Positions 1 to 5,871 of a stretch of 6,523 nucleotides of DNA are shown one piece after another. Position 1 is the stretch's first letter; each line of letters starts with the position of its first letter. Source of the DNA: Acidobacteriota bacterium (GTDB lineage: Bacteria; Acidobacteriota; Terriglobia; Terriglobales; Acidobacteriaceae); the NCBI GenBank assembly GCA_021802085.1, contig JAKAAZ010000199.1:1-6523 (forward strand), in the 5' to 3' direction. A program made the position numbers and the translations under genes. The notes beneath the pieces were generated by a model. It ran no database searches. It worked only from the letters and a program-made list of their open reading frames with translations, and was not told where the DNA came from.

Positions 1-253
1 GCACCCGCCCGCTGGCCATGTAGCAGGCGATCAGCCGCGTCACCTGCGCCCGGCTCAGCCCCGTCATCTTCTCGATGTAGCGCCTTACCAGGCCCCGCGC
101 CGCCTTGCCCAGTTGGGCGTACTGCTGCCCGACCAGCACCTGCTCCACCCAGCCATAGATCTGCCGCCGATTTTCGCCCTCAAACCGGATTTCCTCGCTG
201 GCCGCGACAAACCGGCCAATCGCCTCCAAACTCAACTTCTCTGCATCGTGCAT
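1..253 (-). CDS. Integrase-core (IS481-like) transposase, N-terminal part, runs off left edge
   Basis: Reading the minus strand from ATG at 253-251 gives 84 uninterrupted codons to the window edge. The protein begins MHDAEKLSLEAIGRF, followed by RFEGENRRQIYGWVEQVL (about residues 23-40) and the highly characteristic RGLVRRYIEKMTGLSRAQ (about 53-70). I recognise this as the N-terminal helix-turn-helix region of a widespread transposase group whose C-terminal part is an rve-type DDE integrase core. That core lies outside the window and cannot be assessed. MHD is the usual beginning of this family as I remember it, which is why this start was chosen. No good Shine-Dalgarno precedes it, and the same frame stays open upstream to about position 409 (a GTG lies at 397-395), so a longer start or a chimeric upstream segment is possible. 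The gene would mediate cut-and-paste or replicative movement of its own element. Confidence 0.75.
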   Translation of the reverse strand, partial: MHDAEKLSLEAIGRFVAASEEIRFEGENRRQIYGWVEQVLVGQQYAQLGKAARGLVRRYIEKMTGLSRAQVTRLIACYMASGRV

Positions 254-274
254 GCGGATGTTCACTACCCAGCA

Positions 275-409
275 TGACCGACCCTTCAGGCTCATCTTGT
301 ATTGGAAGAGAGTCCGCAGAAAAGCTGCAACGGCCGCTGGATGCCGCTTCTGGCCCCCAATCAGCTCCTCCGTAGGCTGTTCAAGACGCAGTTCCACCTG
401 GGTCGGTCA
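275..409. repeat. Pair of perfect 10-bp inverted repeats bracketing 115 bp
   Basis: TGACCGACCC at 275-284 recurs exactly inverted as GGGTCGGTCA at 400-409. The left copy lies 22 bp upstream of the integrase-type transposase start, where an IS terminus would be expected. The right copy lies about 47 bp beyond the stop of the IS1380-family transposase, also a reasonable place for an IS end. The whole gap 254-455 has no gene I can support. The arrangement could be a 135-bp non-autonomous element, the abutting ends of two elements, or chance; no target duplication is obvious outside the repeats. Confidence 0.4.
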
Positions 410-455
410 AAATCGGCTCAGGAAAATCCGTCGATACGCGTGCCGCAGCCTTTTC

Positions 456-1445
456 TCATGTAGCGACTGGCAGCAGTCGCAAGGCCTCCTTCCTTAGGGC
501 GATGCGCTCTTCCAATGCGGCCAGCCGCAGCCGCATTTTCCGCGCATGTTGCACCAACCGCCCCGCCGTGTTGATGATCAAAAAGCGCAGCCGCTTCGGT
601 CGCGCCCGCAATAATTCCGCGGGCAACGCGATGCGCTTCAACGCCGTCAGCACATTGTGCGCGATCGCCGCCAGCCGCAGCCAGGCTGCATTCGCGCCAA
701 AGTATTTGCTCGGCATCACGCCTCCGGCCGGTTCGTTCTTCAGCACGTCATGCACCGCTTCGATCGTCCCCGCCTTCTCCCGATGCCACTGGATCAGCCG
801 CTCCGCATTCCACTCCCACAGGTTGCTCAGCACGGCAAAATGCTTCACCCGATTGCCGTCGGCAAACAGTTCCTCCTGCCGCGGACGAATGCGAATCGCC
901 ACGTAGCGCAACGGCTGCGTGTCTTTATGCTCGGACTTTTCTCCCGGCGTAAAGTCCACCTCCGCGCACTCGCGGATCTCCTTGCCGTCCGCCTTGCCGT
1001 AGAGATTCCAACCCGCCTCGGGAACCTGCAAGATGGCCTGATGCAAGGCCTCGCTCATGCGCGTGCTGATGGCGAAACCGATCTTCCCTTGTGGGCCATC
1101 GGCGCGATTCTCGTCCCGCAGCCAGCCAAGCAATTCCTTTTCGTGACTGGCCGAGTCGCCCCGATAGTAAAAACTCCTCACCGTCTCCGGCAGCGCCGCG
1201 AAGGCTCGCTTGGCCAGCGCCAACGGGGCCATCATCGCCGGCACATTGCCGTCGCGAAATTCATCGGCCAGCACCGCGTCCATCTCCGCCCACACCGCCA
1301 GCATGGGCTGATAACCGCGCTCGCCTTCATAGGTTCTGAGCGCCTGCCGCTTGTGGCTCTCGATGATGGTGGCGTCCTGATCCACCGTCGCAATGCGCTG
1401 CTCCGGACAACGCCGGCCCAGTTCCCGCATCAGCTCCCGGTTCAC
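456..1445 (-). pseudogene. IS1380-family DDE transposase, N-terminally truncated
   Basis: This 329-codon minus-strand frame is the C-terminal three quarters of an IS1380-type transposase, a family usually around 430-450 residues. Numbering from the GTG at 1445, the first catalytic acidic block is VDQDAT (21-26), followed by the family-typical ESHKRQALRTYEG and FRDGNVPA. The second acid is D97 in YYRGDSA, and the glutamate-containing block is HREKAGTIEAVHDVLK (221-236), followed by PSKYFGANAAW. The tail INTAGRLVQHARKM is also typical. The D, D and E blocks are all present, so the catalytic core looks intact, but roughly the first 110-120 residues are absent. Homology ends at VNREL, exactly where the IS200-like element begins, and the missing part is not found on that element's other side. 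The GTG is therefore merely the first possible start inside a broken gene. It is unlikely to yield a working transposase because the N-terminal DNA-binding part is lost. Confidence 0.85.
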
Positions 1446-1467
1446 TGTCCCAGTCTGGGAGGGTAGA

Positions 1468-1491
1468 AGCCCTCGCCTTCAGGCGACGGCT
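1468..1491 (+). repeat. Left-end subterminal hairpin of the IS200-like element
   Basis: AGCCCTCGCC at 1468-1477 pairs with GGCGACGGCT at 1482-1491 around a TTCA tetraloop. Nine of ten pairs form, with a single C-C mismatch at 1472/1487. The matching hairpin at 2036-2059 has the same arm length and loop, which identifies the pair as the left and right recognition structures of one IS200/IS605 element. Confidence 0.75.
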
Positions 1492-1523
1492 TTAGCGAGC
1501 GCGCCGGAGGATAATCTTAAGGG

Positions 1524-1951
1524 ATGGCTGAGTATCGACGGGGCGCGCACACAGTATTCGAGATCCACCTGTACATCGTGTTTACCACGAAGTACCGCAA
1601 GCCGGCCTTGAGCGGGGAAGTGGCGACCCGGGTGCGGGACTTGGTTCGGGAAATCTGCGCGCAGCATGAAGTAAAAATCATGAAAGGGCATGTGGCGAAA
1701 GACCCTGTGCATTTATTTGTGTCGATCCCGCCGCAGGTGACGATCAGCCGGTTGCTGCAATGGTTGAAAGGGAAGACGGCGCACCATCTGTAGCGGAGTT
1801 TGCGTACCTGAAGAAGCAGTTTTGGGGCAGGCATCTGTGGGCGCGAGGATATTTTTGCTGCAGCTCGGGCAATGTGATCGACGAGATCGTAGCCGAGTAA
1901 ATCGCGAATCAGAACGAGAATCAGGATGAAGACTTTCGAGTAGATGGTTAA
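1524..1951 (+). pseudogene. tnpA: IS200-type Y1 HUH transposase tnpA, inactivated by three lesions
   Basis: The first 89 codons (1524-1793) read as a typical IS200 TnpA: EIHLYIVFTTKYRKPAL near the N-terminus, GHVAKDPVHLFVSIPPQ in the middle, then LLQWLKGKTAHHL. Three lesions are visible. The HUH motif, expected as DHVH, reads DPVH, with proline at residue 61 (codon CCT at 1704-1706; one change from CAT would give His). A TAG at 1791-1793 follows CTG, while the missing C-terminal half continues in the -1 frame from 1790 (AEFAYLKKQFWGRHLWARG), as if one base of a CTA codon was lost. In that frame TAA at 1898-1900 replaces the tyrosine of the family's E-Y-I-x-N-Q catalytic helix, after which IANQNENQDEDFRVDG continues to the old stop at 1949-1951. 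An intact protein would cut and rejoin single-stranded DNA through that tyrosine. This copy cannot. Confidence 0.88.
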
Positions 1952-2027
1952 GTCCATCTACTTCTTGAAGCCCGCTTGGTGCGGGGTACATTTTGCCGGC
2001 CTCTGGCCGGAACAGGACTTACAGTCC
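1939..2027 (+). other. Run of four consecutive small hairpins between tnpA stop and right end
   Basis: Four perfect inverted repeats follow each other. AGTAGATGG (1939-1947) pairs with CCATCTACT (1954-1962) across the tnpA stop. CCCGC (1971-1975) pairs with GCGGG (1981-1985). CCGGCC (1996-2001) pairs with GGCCGG (2005-2010). GGACT (2015-2019) pairs with AGTCC (2023-2027). Together with the right-end hairpin this makes five stem-loops in about 120 bases. The first could act as a terminator or translation-attenuating structure, although no long U-run follows it. The set could be part of a structured transcript or a single-stranded DNA fold used in transposition. Function is inferred only. Confidence 0.5.
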
Positions 2028-2035
2028 GTTATCCC

Positions 2036-2059
2036 AGCCACCGCCTTCAGGCGGTGGCT
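2036..2059 (+). repeat. Right-end subterminal hairpin of the IS200-like element
   Basis: AGCCACCGCC (2036-2045) and GGCGGTGGCT (2050-2059) form a perfect 10-bp stem around TTCA. It is the better-preserved partner of the left-end hairpin and marks the right boundary of the element, which ends within a few bases downstream. Confidence 0.75.
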
Positions 2060-2061
2060 TT

Positions 2062-2089
2062 CACTTTGCTACGCTTCGTTCAGAATGAC
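2062..2089 (-). repeat. Interspersed intergenic repeat of the GTCATTCTGA...CGAAGCG type
   Basis: On the minus strand this 28-base stretch begins GTCATTCTGAACGAAGCG and continues GTAGCAAAGTG. I recall near-identical GTCATTCTGAGCGAAGCG-type strings as high-copy intergenic motifs in acidobacterial genomes. Only one copy is in this window, so repetitiveness cannot be shown here. It directly abuts the IS200 right end, so either the element inserted next to such a repeat or the motif belongs to the element's flank. Confidence 0.4.
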
Positions 2090-2132
2090 TCCCTTCCACA
2101 AATAGCTACACCGACTTTCAATCCGCTTTAGT

Positions 2133-2161
2133 TTGGCGTGGCAACGCGACAGCCGTATACA
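2133..2161 (+). promoter_or_regulatory. Candidate sigma70-type promoter for the hydrolase pair
   Basis: TTGGCG (2133-2138) and TATACA (2156-2161) are separated by 17 bp and match the -35 and -10 consensus at 4 of 6 positions each. The -10 lies 42 bp before the ATG at 2204. The alternative GTG start at 2138 would sit inside this promoter, which supports the downstream start. Matches of this quality also occur by chance. Confidence 0.35.
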
Positions 2162-2191
2162 CTGTTCGGATGGTTCCAGAGTGATCTTTTT

Positions 2192-2198
2192 GGAAGAG
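2192..2198 (+). promoter_or_regulatory. Ribosome binding site that decides the start of the first hydrolase
   Basis: GGAAGAG ends 5 bases before ATG at 2204-2206. The in-frame GTG at 2138 lacks a comparable site. Starting at 2204 also aligns the protein residue for residue with its downstream paralogue from Met1 through the signal peptide. Confidence 0.55.
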
Positions 2199-2203
2199 AA
2201 CGA

Positions 2204-3562
2204 ATGCGCCTATTTCAATCTTCTTTGAATTTTCCAAGGCGTGGTGGCGGCATCACGTGTCGGCGAGCTGTTGACTTGGTCGTCTTGGCGATGGCAACGC
2301 TGGTGTGGACTGTTCCTGCTGGCACCGCCGCGAATGCGGCACGTCGCTCACCGTGGGTGGCGACGTGGGGCGCGGGCATGGTGGCCACGACGCCGGGTGG
2401 CGCGCCGGACCTTTCAGGGAAAACGCTGCGCGAAATTGTTCACACCAGTGTTGGCGGGAGCAGGGTTCGCGTCTGGCTCTCGAATCGCTTCGGCAGTGCG
2501 CCACTGCACATTGGGGCGGTTCATATTGCGGTCAGTGCAGGTGTGAGCGCGGGAGCCAATCCGGATGGAATCGCGGATGAAAGCGGCGTTGCGGCGGGTA
2601 CCGACCGCACGCTCACATTCAACCAAAGCGATTCGGTCGTGATTCTTCCTGGAGCGGAGGTGGTCAGCGATCCGGTCGCGCTGGATGTTCCGGAGTTATC
2701 GAGTCTGGCTGTCAGCATGTATTTTCCAGACCGCACCACGGCTACGACGGAACACACAGACGCTCAACAAACCTCGTACGCGGCGACAGGCAATCTAGTG
2801 GACGCGGCGAATCTGGCGGGGAAAGATTGGCCGCAGAGACACTGGTATGTTCTTTCCGGCGTCGACGTGGATGCGCCTGGAGATTCCGCAGTGATCGCGA
2901 TGGGAGCCTCGATTGTCGATGGGTATCACTCCACATGGAATGACAATCATCGTTGGCCCGATGACCTGGCGACACGTCTAGCGGCGGATGCGAACACAAG
3001 AAAAGCCGGAGTGCTGGGAGTGGTGGATGTTGGGATCGGTGGCAATCGTGTGCTGCTGGATGGCTACGGCCCGAGTGCGTCGTCGAGGTTCAACCGGGAC
3101 GTCCTGGCGCGGAGCGGCGTGCGGTATTTGATTGTGCTGGAGGGCACCAACGATATTGGACGGTTTGCCGTCGACCATCAACCGTATGGCGACTTTGCGC
3201 AGCGACTGGAATCGGGCTTGGCGCAACTGGCGATGCAGGCCCATCAACATGGAATTCTGGTGTTCGGAGCTACACTCACACCCTATAAGGATTGCTTCTA
3301 TTACTCTGCTGCGGGGGATGAAGTTCGGCAGGAAGTGAACCAGTGGATTCGCACCAGCGGGGTGTTGGACGGCGTAGTGGACTTCGACAAGGCGACGCGC
3401 GACCCCCAGAATCCATTGCGGTATCTGCCTCGGTATGATTCGGGCGACCATCTGCATCCGAACGATGCGGGCTATCAGGCCATGGCGAATGCCATCGATC
3501 TGAGCCTGTTCACGAAAACTGCCAGTGCGCATGCCGTCGGGCAAGGAACGAGTTCCAGATGA
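2204..3562 (+). CDS. Secreted SGNH (GDSL-like) hydrolase, variant GAS nucleophile block
   Basis: A 452-residue two-domain esterase-type protein. Residues 1-45 form a signal peptide: basic n-region with an RR pair at 20-21, hydrophobic stretch DLVVLAMATLVWTVPAG, and likely cleavage near ANA. An N-terminal beta-rich domain follows, with WVATWGAG, LREIVHTSVGGSRVRVWLS and DSVVILPGAEVVSDPV. The SGNH hydrolase domain starts at about 228. Its nucleophile Ser236 lies in GASIVDG, where the family has GDS(I/L)TDG, so the block-I Asp is Ala235. Block II is GIGGNR (Gly279/280, Asn281), block III is GTND (Asn316), and block V is D415-x-x-H418 in SGDHLHPNDAGY. It resembles the XynE-like branch of SGNH hydrolases, which includes enzymes linked to polysaccharide deacylation; the substrate is unknown. 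It is colinear with the next gene, roughly 70% identical by eye, but carries a 12-residue longer C-terminal tail after SLFTK. The serine, oxyanion residues and D-H pair remain, so activity may persist at an altered level. The distance of 71 bp to the next start suggests co-transcription. Confidence 0.88.
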   Translation: MRLFQSSLNFPRRGGGITCRRAVDLVVLAMATLVWTVPAGTAANAARRSPWVATWGAGMVATTPGGAPDLSGKTLREIVHTSVGGSRVRVWLSNRFGSAPLHIGAVHIAVSAGVSAGANPDGIADESGVAAGTDRTLTFNQSDSVVILPGAEVVSDPVALDVPELSSLAVSMYFPDRTTATTEHTDAQQTSYAATGNLVDAANLAGKDWPQRHWYVLSGVDVDAPGDSAVIAMGASIVDGYHSTWNDNHRWPDDLATRLAADANTRKAGVLGVVDVGIGGNRVLLDGYGPSASSRFNRDVLARSGVRYLIVLEGTNDIGRFAVDHQPYGDFAQRLESGLAQLAMQAHQHGILVFGATLTPYKDCFYYSAAGDEVRQEVNQWIRTSGVLDGVVDFDKATRDPQNPLRYLPRYDSGDHLHPNDAGYQAMANAIDLSLFTKTASAHAVGQGTSSR

Positions 3563-3622
3563 AACGCGCTGGCGTCGTGCATGTAGAATTGCGCGTGAGA
3601 GATTTCCTGACGAATATTTTTG

Positions 3623-3630
3623 AAGGAGGA
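3623..3630 (+). promoter_or_regulatory. Strong Shine-Dalgarno site that decides the start of the second hydrolase
   Basis: AAGGAGGA lies 3 bases before ATG at 3634-3636, a near-perfect anti-16S match with somewhat short spacing. An earlier in-frame ATG at 3559 overlaps the previous stop as ATGA but would add 25 residues that have no counterpart in the paralogue. The site supports 3634 and suggests stronger translation of the second copy than of the first. Confidence 0.65.
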
Positions 3631-3633
3631 CAA

Positions 3634-4956
3634 ATGTACTTCATTCCAACTTTTTTGCATTTTCAGGGGCGCGATCGCAGCGCCCCGTGCCGGCGAGTTG
3701 CCGTGGCTTCTGTGCTGGCGTTGGCAACTTTGGCATGGACTGTTCCGGCTGGCTACGCCGCGAATGGGGCGCCTCGCTCGCCGTGGGTGGCGACCTGGGG
3801 CGCGGGCATGGTGTCTATGGCGCAGGGCAGCGCACGGAATATTACCGGGCAAACGCTGCGCGAGATCGTTCATACCAGCGTGGGCGGCAGCCAGGTTCGG
3901 GTGTGGCTGTCCAACCGCTTCGGCAGCGAGCCGCTACACGTGGGAGCGGCGCATGTCGCACTCGGCGCGAGCGGAAGCGCGGGCGTTAATCCAGACGGAA
4001 CCGCAGAGGAAAGCGGCATAACGGCGGGGACAGACCGGGCCCTGACGTTCAACCAAAGCGATTCGGTCATCATTCCTCCCGGAGCGGAGGTAGTGAGCGA
4101 TCCGGTCACGCTGGACGTGCCAGCGTTATCCAATCTGGCGGTCAGCATGTATTTCCCGGACCACACGATGACGACGACGGAACATTCCTATGCCGCGCAA
4201 ATCTCGTACGCAGCGACAGGCAATCAAGTGGATGCGGCCACTCTGGTGGGGAAGGATTGGCCGGAGAAGTCGTGGTATGTCGTCTCCGGGGTGGATGTGG
4301 ATGCGCCGGGAGATTCCGCTGTGATTGCGCTTGGAGACTCGATTACGGATGGGGCCTATGCCACGGTGAACGAAAACCATCGCTGGCCGGACTACCTGGC
4401 GGGACGCCTGGCCGCGGATGCGAACACGAAAAAAGCGGGAGTGCTGGGCGTCGTGAATGTCGGCATTGGCGGCAATCGCGTGCTGCTGGACGGCGCCGGG
4501 CCGAATGCGGTGTCGCGCATCAATCGGGACGTTGTGGGGCGCAGCGGCGCACGCTATGTGATCGTGCTGGAAAGCATCAACGATATAGGGAGATTTGAAA
4601 CCGATCGTCAACCCTACGGAGATCTGACGCAGAGGCTGGAGGCGGGCATCGCGCAGATTGCCGCGCAGGCTCATCAACACGGAATCCGAGTGATTGGCGC
4701 GACGATCACTCCGTATCAGGGCTGCGGATATTATTCCGATGCGGGCAATCAGGTACGCAATGCGGTGAATGATTGGATCCGCACCAGCCCGATCTTCGAC
4801 GGCGTTGCGGACTTCGACAAAGCCGTGCGCGACCCGCAGAATCCGCAGCATTTCGCCGCGCAATACGATTCCGGTGACCATCTTCATCCCAAAGACGCGG
4901 GATACGAGGCGATGGCGGATTCGATCGATCTAAGCCTGTTCACGAAGAAGAAATAA
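3634..4956 (+). CDS. Secreted SGNH (GDSL-like) hydrolase, second tandem paralogue
   Basis: A 440-residue protein with the same plan as its upstream neighbour: signal peptide (1 to about 43, with RR at 20-21 and hydrophobic VASVLALATLAWTVPAG), an N-terminal beta-rich domain (WVATWGAG, LREIVHTSVGGSQVRVWLS), and a C-terminal SGNH hydrolase domain. The catalytic blocks are GDSITDG with Ser236, GIGGNR (279-282), Asn316 in SIND, and D415-x-x-H418 in SGDHLHPKDAGY. These are the same residue numbers as in the first copy, so the two align without gaps up to SLFTK. Block I is canonical here, but the Gly usually preceding x-N-D in block III is Ser (LESINDIG instead of LEGxNDIG). The oxyanion Asn is kept. 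It is probably an exported ester hydrolase acting on acylated glycans or related substrates; no substrate can be read from sequence. This copy has the stronger ribosome binding site and the intact nucleophile motif, so it is the more likely main activity of the pair. It ends with a short basic KKK tail. No convincing terminator was seen in the 240 bp downstream, only a T6 run at about 5000-5005 with a poor stem before it. Confidence 0.9.
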   Translation: MYFIPTFLHFQGRDRSAPCRRVAVASVLALATLAWTVPAGYAANGAPRSPWVATWGAGMVSMAQGSARNITGQTLREIVHTSVGGSQVRVWLSNRFGSEPLHVGAAHVALGASGSAGVNPDGTAEESGITAGTDRALTFNQSDSVIIPPGAEVVSDPVTLDVPALSNLAVSMYFPDHTMTTTEHSYAAQISYAATGNQVDAATLVGKDWPEKSWYVVSGVDVDAPGDSAVIALGDSITDGAYATVNENHRWPDYLAGRLAADANTKKAGVLGVVNVGIGGNRVLLDGAGPNAVSRINRDVVGRSGARYVIVLESINDIGRFETDRQPYGDLTQRLEAGIAQIAAQAHQHGIRVIGATITPYQGCGYYSDAGNQVRNAVNDWIRTSPIFDGVADFDKAVRDPQNPQHFAAQYDSGDHLHPKDAGYEAMADSIDLSLFTKKK

Positions 4957-5137
4957 GAGGCGAGGGGAGTTCCCGCGCAACGCAACCGCGTAGTGGTCGT
5001 TTTTTCGTTTGGATGCGTGAATCGAGAGACTCAGGGGCGCGAAGCGTAATAGCACGGCCCAAAATAGCATGCCGCATGTCAAGGGAAGGAAATGTACACT
5101 GGAAGCTGAGATTTAAACGGCTGTTTCGACATCTCTA

Positions 5138-5167
5138 TTGACATAGAAGGTGTTGTCTCTGTATCTG
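5138..5167 (+). promoter_or_regulatory. Candidate sigma70-type promoter for the right-hand cassette
   Basis: A perfect TTGACA (5138-5143) is followed after 18 bp by TATCTG (5162-5167), a weak -10 matching at only three positions. It lies 29 bp before ATG 5197, which has GGAG at 5186-5189 with 7-base spacing. The rest of the 4957-5196 gap shows no gene or clear structure. Confidence 0.4.
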
Positions 5168-5196
5168 TAAGTGGAACACTGAATTGGAGAAAATCC

Positions 5197-5865
5197 ATGC
5201 CAAAGCTCAGCGTGCCTGAAGCGTATAGATCAGGAATCGCGGACATAGGGAGACTCTCCGAAGAGGCTTTTGGTCAACTTTTTGCGGCGCTCCAGAAGGC
5301 TCCCGAATTCAATGATTCAAAAGAATTATCTGCGTGGATCGGCAGCCGAGTCACAGCGGTGCCGCCGGAGACACAAGATGCGATTTTGATGTCTATCACG
5401 TCTATGACCAGAGCGAGGGATACCGGAAACACGACTCCCTCAGTCTTTGCCTCTGATGTCTGGGAGGCGCTAGAGCGACTATCACCGCAGCACTTAGAGG
5501 GCATTGACCAGAGTCTTTTTGAGACCCGTGTTGCTAGCCTCCTAGAACAGACCCCGATAGACCTTCCCGCAACTAAGGCTGATGACCTGAAAGGAGAAGT
5601 CGAGCGTAATTATTGCGATGCTCGAATTCTCACGGATCTTCGTGCAGGTTTCCGGAAGACGATCGATGACTCCCCATCGTTGATGGTTGTGCTCCATAGC
5701 CTGAGGATTAGTTACCACGATGACAAGGGCGACCATCGTGAGTTTTATGTAAGCATGGATGCGATTGACCTCCGCGATCTGCAAGAAGCGGTTGAACGGG
5801 CACAAAAGAAAGCCATTGCGCTCAAGAATATGATGAAGATCACAAACATTACGGTAGTGGAGTGA
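5197..5865 (+). CDS. Conserved hypothetical protein, 222 residues
   Basis: A soluble protein with no signal peptide or membrane segment. The N-terminal part (1-120) is predicted helical: SVPEAYRSGIADIGRLSEEAF, ALQKAPEF, LEGIDQSLFETRVASLLEQ. The C-terminal part begins with a conserved-looking segment KADDLKGEVERNYCDARILTDLR (about 126-149), followed by a likely strand-rich block MVVLHSLRISYHDDKGDHREFYVSMD and a final helix QEAVERAQKKAIALKNM. I recall hypothetical proteins of this length with the same DLRxxF...hVxHxLxxxYH...KEFYVxxD pattern in unrelated phyla, but know no function. The start is supported by GGAG seven bases upstream and by the TTGACA-type promoter. Base composition is clearly lower in GC than the hydrolase genes to the left, suggesting a transferred segment. 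The stop TGA overlaps a GTG start (5862) and lies 6 bp before the ATG of the next frame, so the following genes look translationally coupled. Confidence 0.75.
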   Translation: MPKLSVPEAYRSGIADIGRLSEEAFGQLFAALQKAPEFNDSKELSAWIGSRVTAVPPETQDAILMSITSMTRARDTGNTTPSVFASDVWEALERLSPQHLEGIDQSLFETRVASLLEQTPIDLPATKADDLKGEVERNYCDARILTDLRAGFRKTIDDSPSLMVVLHSLRISYHDDKGDHREFYVSMDAIDLRDLQEAVERAQKKAIALKNMMKITNITVVE

Positions 5866-5871
5866 ATAAAT

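Larger units (their letters stand above)
1446..2061 (+). mobile_element. IS200/IS605-family element (tnpA only), degenerate
   Basis: A roughly 0.6-kb unit bounded by two subterminal hairpins with the same TTCA loop and closely related stems encloses a remnant Y1 HUH transposase gene and no tnpB. This is the architecture of the IS200 group, which moves as single-stranded DNA, recognises terminal hairpins instead of inverted repeats, and makes no target duplication. The outer limits are approximate: the left one is set at the end of IS1380 homology, the right one just past the right-end hairpin. A 13-nt palindrome (TCCCAG-T-CTGGGA, 1448-1460) lies right at the left boundary. With its tnpA broken, the element could move only if a related active transposase acted on its ends. 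Confidence 0.75.

Noticed and set aside
657..1466. Long plus-strand open frame (269 codons) opposite the IS1380 transposase
   Set aside because: It is antisense to a clearly recognisable transposase. Its composition is Arg/His/Pro/Leu-rich, as expected from the complement of a GC-rich gene, and no family is recognisable.
1713..1991. Minus-strand frames opposite the IS200 tnpA
   Set aside because: They are shadows of a recognisable broken transposase. I saw no promoter or family signal for an antisense product, although antisense RNAs are known in IS200.
2138..2203. GTG-initiated N-terminal extension of the first hydrolase
   Set aside because: No ribosome binding site, overlap with the best promoter candidate, and 22 extra residues ahead of a good signal peptide with no match in the paralogue.
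3559..3633. ATG at 3559 overlapping the previous stop (ATGA) as the start of the second hydrolase
   Set aside because: The very strong AAGGAGGA immediately before ATG 3634, and the gap-free alignment with the paralogue from that Met, favour the later start.
4126..4887. 253-codon minus-strand open frame opposite the second hydrolase
   Set aside because: Complement of a conserved SGNH hydrolase; the Arg/His/Ile-rich translation has no recognisable domain. A similar antisense frame (2978-3544) occurs opposite the first copy because the two genes share sequence and codon bias.
4973..5005. Possible terminator after the second hydrolase (T6 at 5000-5005)
   Set aside because: The stretch before the T-run forms only 3-4-bp stems with large loops, so an intrinsic terminator cannot be supported.
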